Part shown: one piece after another, positions 1 to 11,450 of the stretch
Layout of the letters: the number at the start of each line of letters is the position of its first letter
How positions within the stretch are numbered: position 1 is the first letter of the stretch
From: Thamnidium elegans
Taxonomy: Eukaryota; Mucoromycota; Mucoromycetes; Mucorales; Mucoraceae
NCBI GenBank assembly: GCA_025201345.1
Contig: JAIXMG010000012.1
Span: 372,001 to 436,000 of the forward strand
Length of the DNA stretch: 64,000 nucleotides
Reading direction: 5' to 3'
Notes under the pieces: model-generated
Seen by the model: only the letters and a program-made list of their open reading frames with translations
Databases searched by the model: none
What the model was told of the DNA's origin: nothing
Position numbers and translations under genes: made by a program

Positions 1-1699
1 CTTGAACAAACGTCATTATTTATTTGTATATTCTCTTTTGGAATTACTAGAGCTATCCTTATTGAGAGGATTAATAAGTGAAAGCTTAGTTTGCTGTAGG
101 AAAAAAATAATCGTTGGTTGTAAGGTACAGACATGGCACTGATACTGTATTTAAAGTGATAAACAATATTGTCAAGCGTATAACAGAGAGCTAAAACTAT
201 AAAAGTAAACCCTTTTGTCTCGAACATTGCTCTTTTTTTTTAAAAAAAAAAAATAGAAGGTTCTATCAATTTATCACTAGGGAAAATTGGTATGATTAAA
301 TAGGTTGTTATGGAAACAGATTATATTTTGACAGGTAATATTAATTTACTCCTTACAAAAAGAAATAAGAAGGTATTATTTCGTAAGTTGATAATACTTG
401 TGTGAAAAGTGTTTTGTCAAGTTTTTTATTTGTTAAAAGTAAACAAATCTGCACAATTTTTTATTATAAACTGCGAATACTTTCACATGCTCTTTTTATA
501 TATATACTTACTCCAGTAATAGTATCACCACTTCCTATATATATATATATATAAATATTGGTGTTTCCCGAGAGGTACATAGTTAAAGAGATATAAATAT
601 GAAGAAAATAAAAAATAAAATAAAAGGAAAAGTGTGTCTAATTCGTACTACCTTTTTTTCTTTTTGCATGATTTGTTTACTTTGTTGTAAAAAAAAAATT
701 AGAAGCAAGCCGAGCACGGTCAATGTGATTTACGGGCTAAAGGTAACCTTTTCCAGAAATGGTTTATTATAAAGCTTTCTGCTAAACATACTGCGGTTAT
801 AAAAGTATTATATTGTAGAACACGTTTGGTGTATGGTATTATCTTGATCGCTTTTTTTTTAAGGACTTTAAAGCAACTAAAATTATCGTTAATGTTTGTA
901 GCACACACTAAAAAAAATTTCTATCATGCAACATTATAACAAAATTAAATCTAGTTAAGCACTTGATAAAAGAAAACTCATGTAATCTGACGACGGAAGA
1001 AATATACCAGCTGTATTGAACAATCTAAATAATTTTTTTTCATAGAGTTTTAGCAATTACTGACCGTGCGCAATTACAGGTCCGAAAAAAATAAGGCGTG
1101 GGCCTGAGAGCTTTGATATTAACTTGAAAAGTAACCAATAGCCTTGAGATTTTCAAGTTCCGTCATGAATCAATTTTTTTTTTCACTTTTCAGAACCACA
1201 ATTTGGCTGAAATAATCCTTCTCCCTTATAAATAAGTCTGTAGATAAGCTTGTGCTGCCTCTTCAGGCGATCAAAGACGACCACATCTCTAGGGAGGGTG
1301 TGGTAAGAGAGGTGCCCGGCAGGTGTCCTATGTATGCAAGCTAAGTTGCACAGGTCTGTCTTTTCCCTTCATATTTAAAATGAAAATGAAAAATAACTTT
1401 TATAGCTACTTAATAATTATGAAAGAGTGGCTTTTATGCTATTAGCTGAACAAACGGAGAGACTGTAGTGATGGTCTATACCGAATCTTGTAAGGCGCAT
1501 ATGCGTGACTGCAGAAATTCTTTTGAGGATTTTTAAAACGTTGTTTTTTATTTTTTCGAGCAAAAAAAAATCGGACTTTATTTGTTTGGTCTGGGAAAAA
1601 AAATGAAAGGAGAGCTTCCCTCTTTTTTTTTTTTCTAAAAATTACATTTTTTTTTCTTCATTACTATTTAACAACAACAACAAGGGACAGAATAAATAG
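1..1699. other. 5' edge, no gene recognised
   Basis: AT-rich DNA with many A and T homopolymers. The only structured element is the left copy of the inverted repeat (1041-1511). The last ~180 bases, with long T tracts and a CAACAACAA run just before the ATG at 1700, look like the promoter and 5' leader of the kinase gene. A 62-codon minus ORF at 720-908 has no recognisable domain. Confidence 0.5.
1041..1511 (+). repeat. Left copy of ~450 bp inverted repeat with structured core
   Basis: Read forward, this stretch matches the reverse complement of 5578-6005. By eye the block at about 1228-1382 is identical over roughly 150 bases; the flanks are similar with small indels. The core is richer in G+C than its surroundings. 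It can form three hairpins: GCCT/AGGC (1257-1268), ACCACA/TGTGGT (1280-1304) and TGCAA/TTGCA (1335-1350). This suggests either a dispersed non-autonomous element or a duplicated structured RNA gene. No transposase, tRNA, 5S, U1-U6, SRP or RNase P consensus was recognised. The direction of any transcript is unknown; + is used because the paired bases are described on +. Confidence 0.8.
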
Positions 1700-3800
1700 A
1701 TGGGCAATACCATAGGAACGCCCAATCAACATGGAACTTCCTCATCTACTAAAAGTCTACGTAAAAAGAACTCTTCATCCACTTTATCCAGTTTAAAACT
1801 CTACAGACAAACTAATCGGTCAGATACTTCATTATCTTCCAAAATGTCAAGATCAAGTAAACAACAGCAAAATTTTGGTGAAAAGATATTGGATATTAGT
1901 AAACCGACAAAGTTTGAACATGGTATTCATGTAGAATATAATAGAGATAGTGGAAAATATATGGTACATATACAGACATACAAAAATAAAATAAAAAAAT
2001 TAACAAGTTTATAAATATTAGGGTTTACCCGATGTATGGCAATCGAATTTACCTAGCGACGATGTCATGGATACACATTATGTTACTCCCCATCTTGTGC
2101 CTTCACCCGTCAAACCAGAACGTAAATAGATTTTTTTTTTTTATAATAGGAGACTTAAAATAGTAATCACCCCTCTTTTTCTTACTTTAATAGGTGATCC
2201 AACTACATTACAAAAGACACCAACATTGATAGGAAAGCCATATAATGTACAACACAATATACATGTTCAAGTAGGAAAATATGGGTTTAAAGGATTACCA
2301 ATTAAATGGCAAAAGATATTACTTGCTTCTGGTGTACCAGAAGAAGTTGTGAAGAATAATCCAGCTACTGTAGAAAAATTACTGCATAATATTAGAATGC
2401 CAGATTCACTTCAATCCAATAATATTAAATCACCTCTTTCTTCTCCTACAAAACAACAATCTTCTTCTTCAACTACCACTTCTTCTTCTATTTCAAACAT
2501 TACGTTAGAAGAAGACGATCATTTATTACCTATAGGTTATGCACCTCCATCACGTGCAAGGTCATCTAAATTATTACACCTTTCATTATTAAAATCATCT
2601 ACAGATATACCACCTCTACCAGAGACTCAATTAGATGATACACCTGTACCTGTAGAATCTCATTTAGCCTTAAACTCCAGCTTTATCGGTAAGACTGATA
2701 GTATAATGTATACGCATATAAATACTAAAAACCCTTCTAGATGATATCGCTGATTCTGCTGACCCCAACTCAATTTATACCGACTTAATTTTAATTGCTG
2801 AAGGTGAATCAGGTCCCATGTATGCAGCGAAACACATTTTATCCAAGCGAATTGTTGCGATCAAAAAAATCCCCCACACAGCAAAAGAAAAACTAAGTAA
2901 GATTAGAAACGAATTAACTACAATGAAAATGAGTCGACATCCAAACGTAGTAGAATTTATTGCCTGCTATACCACAAGAGACGATATTTGGGTTGTAATG
3001 GAATGCATGGATGTTTCTTTAGCTGATATTATCTCGATTGACCCGGAGGCGGCTAGAATGGCTGAAGATCAAATCGGAAGAGTCGCACGAGATATACTAA
3101 GGGCTTTATGTAGAATTCATCGATTGAATCGGATTCATAGAGATATTAGAAGTGATAATATATTGTTAAATATGCGTGGTGAAATTAAACTAGGTAAGAT
3201 TTACCGTTTTTTTTTTTTTTGTTTATGTGGTAAACTAATTTTTTTGAGTTTAGCTGATTTTGGCCATTGTGCTCAATTGTCAAAAACTCAACCAGAAAGA
3301 AATTCAATTGTTGGAACACCTTATTGGATGGCACCTGAAGTAATTAAAGGATTAAAATATACTTCCAAAGTAGATATTTGGAGTTTAGGTGTAGTGTTAC
3401 TAGAAATGGCAGAAGGTGATCCACCCTATGTAGAATATCCACCTTTAAGAGTGAGTTATTATTGCTGCTGTTATTATTTACTTTTTTTTTAACTAACATG
3501 TATACTTTTTTTGGTTTGTAGGCGTTATTTTTAATTGTCTCTAATGGATTACCTACATTAAAAGAACCAGATCGATGGTCAGAACACTTTAAAGAGTTTT
3601 TCGAACTTTGTACAACGAATGATCCAGCCCAAAGACCTGACGCAGAAACACTTTTAAAACACCCGTTCCTTCGATCGGTTGCAACTACAGAAGATATGAT
3701 TGAACTCATTGAAGATACGCGAAGGTTAGAATTACTCCAACAAGAAGAAGAGGAAGAAGAAGATCGAACAGAAGATTTAGCTGTTGGTACAGTCTCATAA
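1700..3800 (+). CDS. p21-activated (STE20/PAK) protein kinase with two CRIB motifs
   Basis: Ser/Thr kinase expected to act downstream of Cdc42/Rac in polarity and MAPK signalling. Predicted exons are 1700-1963, 2022-2121, 2194-2688, 2741-3193, 3254-3450 and 3522-3800 (595 aa). The sequence shows a CRIB motif at about residues 66-78 (ISKPTKFEHGIHV) and a second at 134-146 (IGKPYNVQHNIHV). A Ser/Thr-rich linker follows, then a kinase domain from about residue 300 with VAIK (Lys328), HRD (Asp421), DFG, GTPYWMAPE and DIWSLG. The tail is acidic. Oddities: the lysine two residues after HRD is arginine (HRDIRSDN), and the first glycine of the P-loop is alanine (AEGESG). No PH domain is visible, unlike Cla4. 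The gene converges on CIA2 177 bp downstream. Confidence 0.92.
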
Positions 3801-3977
3801 ATGTCAATATATAGTTTTTTTTTCTTTTTTTTTTCGTTAATTAACCATTTTTTGTACTATAAATTTAATAATAATAATAATCATCTTTTTTTCATTTTAT
3901 TTTTAATGCTATTTTTTTTTAAAAAAAAAAGAAAGCGGGAAGGGGGAAGGGGGAAGGGGGGGGGGATATACACTTTT

Positions 3978-4543
3978 CTAATTAGAAGGTACTTGTTGAG
4001 CACCACGCAAACTGGCTGTAGCTAAACATTGGTTTACTACTTCCAACAAATGATTATTCTCTAAAGCGGCAGCAACTCTTTCTTTATCGTTTAATTGTTT
4101 GTTGACAGCACCTTCTGATTGATGAGTACCTTTACGAACTCGAATATCAACCTATCGATTTCTTATATTAGTCATCTACACAAAAAAAAAAAGATATCTA
4201 TTTTTTTTTTTACCTTGAATCTATCAGGTAAACTACGCAATAAACGGACTCGGATACATAAACCAATTAAAGTAGCCATAGAACAATGAGGAATAGTAGG
4301 AGTGAATTCGATTAATATCTTGTTGATTTGGTTATCTACTTCAATATGTTCAAATTGAGTCACATTAAGCTGTTCCAAAGTCAATGGATGTTCAGGGTCG
4401 GAAATAGAACGAATTAGATCAAATATTTCTTGTGAATCAATGGAGTCTTCAATGTCATCATCGAACTCGGCTTCTGTTTCTTTACGGACAAACGTCTTTG
4501 TGTTGTAAATGGTAGGGTTGGCGTTAATAAGGTTTTGTGACAT
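3978..4543 (-). CDS. CIA2: MIP18-family cytosolic Fe-S assembly factor (CIA2/FAM96)
   Basis: Predicted 167 aa from two exons (4543-4214 and 4151-3978). CIA2 is part of the CIA targeting complex, which delivers Fe-S clusters to cytosolic and nuclear apoproteins. An acidic N-terminus ([11 protein letters not shown]) precedes the DUF59/MIP18 domain with [11 protein letters not shown] and the reactive-cysteine motif [16 protein letters not shown] (Cys87). Exon 2 carries the usual C-terminus [10 protein letters not shown] through [11 protein letters not shown]. Length and motif order fit the family well. The final codons run into a G-rich tract shared with the end of the kinase gene. Confidence 0.93.
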
Positions 4544-4979
4544 TTTTATTATTTTTTAATACAAGAAGGAAACGAAAAAAATATTTATGTGTCCAAATGG
4601 GATTTTATTTTAGAGACAATCTTTATCTTTTTTTAAAATGGTCACAATTTAAAAACCAATCATATGGAGAGACCCTATGCCTCTTTTTGACAATATGTTT
4701 TAGAGGTAAAAAAAAAATAGTAGTGTAGCCTTTTATGTATAGTCAAGGGATATGTTTGGGTTATCTGTTAACAAATTAACGAGAGGTTACTAAATCAATT
4801 GTAGTACTTTGGATCAGAAACCGTAAGAGCATAAAAGTATCATCGTCAACAATCGTCAATATCACCATCTTAGTTGGGACGCCGTCCGAAAAAGAGAAAC
4901 ATTAGAAATGCGTTTTCGAGACCAAAGTACCAGGAATCTGTTACAATAAACATTAGCACAAAACTAAATACCTGATTTA

Positions 4980-5305
4980 GATTGACTTATTGGCAAATAA
5001 CAAGTTTACTATTAACCTTTACCAAATAGAGTACAGATCCTTTCATTGACAATCTTCTATGCGTTGAATTATTTTGGTTTCCTTTAATCCCCGTCCGTTT
5101 TTTTATGTCTCGTCGGCAAAGTATTGTTAGTATTGAAGCGATGAGACAACTTGTTCCTGGTAAAAATTGAATTTGGTTTCCATGGAAATGATATAAATGA
5201 TAAAGCGGTAGTCTTGACAACGACCTGTCGAATGGTACAATTCTGACATTATAAAAACTTTCTCGATCCAACGCTGATGCAACGTACCGTTATAGTGCAA
5301 GTATC

Positions 5306-5349
<44 letters not shown>

Positions 5350-5487
5350 ATACGTTTCCTTCTCTAAACTATATGTCAAGGTAGGTGAATATAAATACGA
5401 GCAACACAATAGACCTTCTTGCTGCCAAAAATCTTTGACGACATTGTAATTTTTTAATGTTTTTGTAGTTGTATTAGACGTACTCAT
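4980..5487 (-). pseudogene. Possible relict coding region split by a T tract and a stop
   Basis: On the minus strand one frame starts at 5487 (MSTSNTTTKTLKNYNVVKDF...), runs into a 41-base T run (5307-5347 on +, as A), meets a TAA, and continues in the same frame to a stop at 4987 with ordinary-looking protein (SALDRESFYNVRIVPFDRSL). I do not recognise the family. A phase-correct intron removing the T run and the stop could not be found, so this may be a decayed gene or chance. It lies just inside the right inverted repeat. Confidence 0.25.
5307..5347. repeat. 41-bp poly(A) tract
   Basis: Uninterrupted run of 41 A, the longest homopolymer noticed in the window. It lies about 230 bp from the inner edge of the right inverted repeat. 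Its length may be unreliable in an assembly. Confidence 0.9.
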
Positions 5488-5577
5488 TTATATATTGCCT
5501 GAAGAAAACTCGGCGGTGTGTAGCTAGATTTACTTTTGGTATAATGCATGATGGCGATTTTTTTTAAGAGTGTGCTA

Positions 5578-6005
5578 CGTCACGCATATGCGCCTTATAA
5601 CATGACAGTCTCTCAATTTGTTCAGCTAATAGCATAAAAGCCACTCTTTCATAATTATTAAGTAGCTATAAAAGTTATTTTTCATTTCCATTTTAAATAT
5701 GAAGGGAAAAGACAGACCTGTGCAACTTAGCTTGCATACATAGGACACCTGCCGGGCACCTCTCTTACCACACCCTCCCTAGAGATGTGGTCGTCTTTGA
5801 TCGCCTGAAGAGGCAGCACAAGCTTATCTACAGACTTATTTATAAGGGGAAGGATTGTTTTAACCAAATTGTGGTTCTGAAAAGTAAAAAAAAGTTGGTT
5901 CATGACGGAGCTTGAAAATCTCAAAGAGAAGGCTATTGGTTAATATCGCTATTCCCACCTTGGACCTGTAATTACAAATGATCAGTAATTCTTAAAACTA
6001 CTATG
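5578..6005 (-). repeat. Right copy of ~450 bp inverted repeat with structured core
   Basis: Reverse complement of the repeat at 1041-1511. It has the same boundary blocks: CACGCATATGCGCCTTA at its low end and GGACCTGTAATTAC...CAGTAATT at its high end. The hairpin core is identical (about 5692-5848). The two copies flank the kinase/CIA2 gene pair in opposite orientation about 4.1 kb apart. A 65-codon ORF at 5727-5924 is a by-product of the repeat, since the same frame exists in the left copy without a better coding signature. Confidence 0.8.
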
Positions 6006-6960
6006 TATTTACAATTGGTTGTGTATTGTAGATACTATTTAATACGATAGGTACGTTTCTTCTGCTGTGGATTACATAAGTAATTATATTTCGTCAAATA
6101 TAACGTACTGACATAAAATGACTGCCATACTTTTTTTGTAACTGTAGTTTGAATGTGTCAGTTTTCTTTTTTTTTAAAAAAAATAAATAAATAAAACTGC
6201 GTGTTTCATTTTGGTATGAAACAGTTGGTATATATCTCCTATGTCTTTATATCTTGTTCTGTCGGTAAAAAAAAACAATAAGCTTTATTTTATTATACAC
6301 TATTGTTCATCCTGTAATTCGGTTTTAAATGTATGCAACTGAAGCTCCATCTTGTAATATGTGACGTATAAAAATAAAGTCGAAATTTGATCTAAGATAC
6401 GCATATATGTAAAAATCTATAGTAGGGCCTCTTTTGAAGAAAAGTACGCTTTGATAATTTCATGCATTCGTCCATCTATAGTTACACAAGAATCGTTTTT
6501 TTTTTCTTGTGAGGAACGAAAAAAAAAAAGTTTGTGTAAGGAATCGGATCAAATCCTCCTTTTGCTACTGTTTTTGACTTTATTGAACTATATTGTAATA
6601 CTAGGATCAAAACGTATTAATATTTGATCAGGCTCTATGCACAGGTATATGCTATATGCTATTGGCTGGTAGAACTATGAGACTCTGCTAGTTTTTTTTC
6701 GTTCAATTGTTATACATTTCCTTTACATTTACAATTAATACAAAGTCATTTTTTTTTAATGAGAAAAGATACTATGCAAAAAAAAAAGAAAAAAAAAGAA
6801 AAAAAAAAAAAAGAGATAAGAACGTAAATAAAGCAAATGTATGCAAAATATAAAAGAAAATAAGGAAATACATATGAGGGAATGAATAATAGTAATAATA
6901 ATAAAAATAATAGAAATAATAATAATATAGCAAATAAAATATATATAAAAAAAAAGAAGC
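6006..6960. other. Intergenic, nothing recognised
   Basis: AT-rich spacer with A/T homopolymers and A-rich repeats immediately downstream of the RNA-binding-protein stop. It probably contains that gene's 3' UTR. No gene or RNA motif seen. Confidence 0.5.
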
Positions 6961-8412
6961 TTATTGAGCATAAATTTGATTCAATCGCCAATCGACTTTA
7001 CGGTTCTTTTCATTATTCAATAATAAGGAAGCGATAAAGTCATCAGTAGTGGTATCATTAGGTAAAAAGTTTAAATCTGAAGTATAAGATGTGTTTTGCA
7101 TTGAGATAAAGTCTTGTTGAGCTACGGAAGAGATCGCAGGATAAACAGGTTGATATAATGAAGAAGGTAATATGTTTTGATTGAGGTTCATTTGAGTTGG
7201 AGTAGAAGAAACCTTTTCGTTTTGAGATCTGCCCCAAGACAAACGGATACGCGAGTTACCAATTTGATACCCGTTCATTTGTTCAATAGCTAATTCGGCG
7301 CAGGTACGTGAAACGTACTGAACAAACCCACATCCCTTTCCAGGAGGTATCTTTACATATACAATCTCTCCAAAGTGTTGAAAATACTGTCTTAATTCAT
7401 CTTCACGAATAGGAGCAGATAAACCACCAACAAATACAGTGGTGTTGGTGGTATCAAGATGATGAAGTAAAGGTGATTGTAAAGGAGATTTATTAGGTGA
7501 GGCTAAAAGTGATGAATTGGATGTACTGGCTGAAAATGGTGATTTATTCTTTGGTGTAGCAACTGAAACTCGAATGGCACGAGAACCAAGAAAGTACCCT
7601 TGCATTTCAATCAATGCTCTTTGTTGGTCCATAAATTCTGTAAATCGCACAAACCCATAACCACGAGTCATTCTAGTACGTGGATCTGTCATAATCTTTG
7701 CTGATTTACAGGAAATATAACGAGTACGAAATACTGACTACATTTTTTTAGAATAAATTTTTTGTGTTAGTATATTACAGGTACAGGAATTTATGTACTA
7801 TTACCAATAAATTAATTTCAGTAATTTCAGGGCTCAAATCCCCAACAAATATAGAATATTCTGGTTGCCTGTCCTCTCTTTGAAGAACAATAAACTATTA
7901 GTCAACACTATTTTATTTTATTTTATTTTTTTTAAAAAAAAAAAAAGAGTTTACCTTCTGTCAATAAGTCCTCCACCTGAAGCCCAATTTAATTTGAATT
8001 GTTTAAGTGAATTAGACATTAAGACACCATTATATCTACTCATGACTAATCTAGCACTTGCCGCAGTACTAAAGTCAACAAACGCATAACCTGCACTAAT
8101 ACTATATACTCATTAGTTTTTAATATAAGAAAGTGTACTATGTTATTATATACCCTGTAATTTTATCTCGAATAACTTTAACCATAACTTTTTCATTAAG
8201 GTTAAACCATAATTGTTGAATGTATTGTTCATCCATCCAAGATTCTAATTCACCCATCCTATTTTTATTAAAAAGTTTATAGTTTAGTCTTTTTTTTTAA
8301 AAAAAAAAAAAAAAAGAGAGAAACACGTTTGTATTTTATAAAGTAGAGGTTTATATTACCATAGAGTTGTCTTTGGTTGTTCATAAGACGCCAACTCGAA
8401 CGAAAAAGACAT
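6961..8412 (-). CDS. Three-RRM RNA-binding protein (NAM8/CSX1/TIA1-like)
   Basis: Predicted exons, 5' to 3', are 8412-8360, 8258-8154, 8101-7955, 7868-7805 and 7737-6961 (381 aa). Three RRMs are visible. RRM1 begins near residue 17 (WMGELESWMDEQYI, typical of the NAM8/Csx1 group). RRM2 starts near 103 (YSIFVGDLSPEIT) and contains SCKSAKIMTDPRT and RGYGFVRF. RRM3 starts near 222 (TTVFVGGLSAPI) with GCGFVQYV. A polar, Gln/Ser-rich tail follows. Family members act in splice-site choice (Nam8, U1 snRNP) or mRNA stability (Csx1); which applies here cannot be told. Every intron phase agrees. Two introns (between exons 1/2 and 3/4) contain T(n)A(n) palindromes. The start lies 95 bp downstream of the lipase stop. 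Confidence 0.9.
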
Positions 8413-8507
8413 GTATTTTATATATATATTTTTTTTTAAAAAAAAAGGGTATTTAAAAAAAAAAAAGAAAAAATAGGGGTAAAAATTTTTTTTTTTATAA
8501 ATAAAAA

Positions 8508-9879
8508 TTATAAGGCAAGTTTGGACTTTTTATGATTCATGATTGGATCAAAATTCGGTGCATTTCTTGTCCTTTTTCTGGTTTTTGGATTCTTCAAAGA
8601 CAGGGCGAATTTACTGGTGATAGGATTAGATAAAATATTATTGATAAATGTAACTGCTGCTTCTGTATTCAAATCAATGGCTCGAGCTGGATCGATTTTG
8701 AAAGGAGATCGAAAATCGAATATGGTCCAGTATCGAAGCACCAGCTATTTTTTTTTTTTAAAAAAAAAAAACGTAAGCTTCAGATAGTTATTACTGTACG
8801 AGTAAAAAGATAAAAACACTTACGAGTACGTCAGATTGATGTTGATGTTCTGTTCCGTTTAGAGATACACATACACTCTTATTGGAATAAACAGAATTAT
8901 CTATAAGTTCTTGAACTGATTCATAATTATCAGGCCAAAATGAAAACTGTTCACTCAGGATAGCAATTACTGGTCTTTGAATATGAATATCTACGTCAGT
9001 CATCATCATTAATGGTTGTGCCCAAGGATCAAATAATAATCCACATTTAAATCGACAATTTTTTTCGTTCAGCATTAACATCTATTTTTAAATTAGTATA
9101 TATATTTTTGTCAAAGTATTACTAACAAATAGATTTCTTACCGTTGTTGCCCCGCCAAAGCTATGTCCGGCCATTACAATGCAATTCATATTTAACTTTC
9201 CTTTAAAATTAGGTCCCGAATCTCTACCTTTAGCAGCTAGCTTATCAAGTGCTGTCAAACATAATTCTGTTTCAGATACACGATGTCGTAATTGATGATG
9301 TCTAAAGCCCCAAACCTCTGGGGGTACGTTATCATATCTAATCCATTCGTCGTCAACCCCTTTTGCTAAACTGGCAGAACCATCACGATGTTCTATAGCA
9401 GCGACAATAAACCCATGACTAGCAAGGTCCGAACAAATGGAAGAGTAAATCAATCGGTTTCCTCCTAATCCGTGCGAGAATATAATTACTGGAAACTCTT
9501 GTTCAAGTACTTGAGCATCTTTATAAAAACGCGTCTTTTTTATAGAAGCTAATCCGGATAACCAATTTGATAAAAATGCGGGTAATTTTGCAATGTCACA
9601 TAATGCTATAATATGTATATTTTAGTGTATTTTGATTTATTTGATTTTATTTTTATAAATATTTGTACCTTTAGCATAATCTGCGTGTGTGATCCAGTTC
9701 GCTTTATGGTCCCCTTTTTTAATGCTGGCAGGATAATAAAGTCTCATCAATATTGATTTACAGTACTCGTCTGGTGCTGCTTTGGGACAAGAAGGCTGTT
9801 GGTTTTGCCACTCGATATCATGACATCCGACTGAATAACGTCCAGTTAAAGGTGGAAAATTAGCTAATAATAAAGACAT
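8508..9879 (-). CDS. PAF-acetylhydrolase-like phospholipase A2
   Basis: Predicted 389 aa from exons 9879-9669, 9605-9142, 9081-8824 and 8744-8508. This is an alpha/beta-hydrolase of the platelet-activating-factor acetylhydrolase family, which cleaves short or oxidised sn-2 acyl chains from phospholipids. Motifs in order: GLGGNR oxyanion region, nucleophile GHSFGG (Ser219), catalytic Asp in GLLFDPWAQPL (Asp243) and His in GTEHQHQSD (about His304). The exon 2/3 junction falls just after GHSFGGATT. The C-terminus is basic (KTRKRTRNAP...HKKSKLAL). No signal peptide is evident, so it is probably intracellular like PAFAH2. Confidence 0.9.
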
Positions 9880-11450
9880 TTCTTTTTTCTTTTTTTCAAT
9901 TGATTTTGTAAAGTGAAATTTCTATATTTGTGTTCAATTCAAAGACGAAAACAAATCATGTATAAAAAAAAGAGAAAAGAGAGAGAAAGAAAAGGATACG
10001 GAATCTAAAGAATACTATTTTTTAATGTATTTATACTCTCAAATATGGATAATGCCGAATCCTAGCGATGATCATAAAAGGTTTATAAATCATGTCATTC
10101 GAATTCATTTCAAAAAAAAACAAGAAAAAATATATATTCTTAATATCTTAAGCCCTGCTTTGATCTATTCATTTCGGTTACTCTTTCGGTTATGTTTCAA
10201 GCACAAAAATAAAAATGCATTATGGATGAACTAATGTATGTGCAAAGCAAAAGTATATCTAAAAAGTAAAAAAAAAAACAACAACAAGGTTTGGGATGGG
10301 ATAGCTTAATTTTATTTAGTTACCACCCTCTTTTTATGTATGTGTACTTCGCTTTATTGACAATATAAAAACTGCTTTGTTTGCAGTTTACTTTAAATCA
10401 TTGTTGCAGTTGACGTCAGATCGATAAAAAAAACTATATATCAAATCAAATTAGTGGTTCAAAAAGAAATTTTAAATTGCCTTCATTCAAATGCCCTTGA
10501 TTATGTAAAAAAAAAAAAAAGAAGAAAAAAAAAGAAAAAAAAAGTAAAAGCGTTATCAAAGTTTCTACAGTAATTAAGAATTTATGTCATCGGGCCTAGT
10601 TACCTTTTTTTCGCTTCCCCCCCCCCCTTTTTTTTTGTATGTGTGGCCAACTATGTTATATATATAAATAAAAAATATGTGAGCTAGAAAAAAAAAGGTG
10701 TACTTTCTCTCGCAACCTACATTTATTGTCAAATAGTATGTGTCACTGTACTATTTTTTCTTTTAAAGAAAATAACTAATAGACCTGTCTTCGGCTAAAA
10801 CCACTATATATGTCCTCTATCCTTTTAATACCTGAAACTTTTATAAATTCCTTTTTTTTTTCTAGGTAGATCTTTTGAACCGATTTTTACCGTGTATATT
10901 CGTTCAATCATATAAAATATAGATGAATTTACTTGCAACCGGGGAAAGAATTTACCATATACAATATATACACATATATTTATATATGTATATATCGGCT
11001 TATTTTGGTTTATGTTAGGGAAGCTATCTCGGCAGGAAAAAGCGAACACCGTTTTTTTTTTTTTACAGAATAGAAATATATATGCTCGGGAACCCTTTTT
11101 TTTTTTCTCAAGGCTCTAAAAATAATAGTTACATAAAACTTATATGATTTCATTTTACATGTTCTATATCATAAAGAGGATCAGCAGAAAAAGAAGAAAA
11201 AAAACCGTAACTAATAAATAAAAAGGTATTACTCGGCTACGCGTTGTTTAATACGTCACTCTTCAACGTGCTTTCCATCATTCAAGCACACGAGACTCTT
11301 TCTCTTTCATTCTTTTTTTTTCTCTCAAGTATGTTACTGAGGGACATTATTTTTTGATTATTCTAAATATGAAAAGAACCGATTAAATAAAAACAATTTA
11401 TAACCAAACTATAAACAAAAGGTGAAAAAAAAAAAAAAAAAAAAAAAACG
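9880..11450. other. Intergenic, no gene recognised
   Basis: About 1.57 kb between two minus-strand genes, holding the lipase promoter and the protease 3' UTR. Homopolymers are frequent, including a 9-10 C run next to a T run near 10618-10637. Small ORFs at 10025-10234 and 10825-11049 have no recognisable content. Confidence 0.5.

Noticed and set aside
5727..5924. 65-codon minus ORF in the right inverted repeat
   Set aside because: It is a by-product of the repeat. The matching frame in the left copy shows no extra coding conservation, and the core is better explained as foldable RNA/DNA.
7800..7840. tRNA-like TCAAATCC motif
   Set aside because: It lies in a coding exon of the RNA-binding protein and has no cloverleaf around it.
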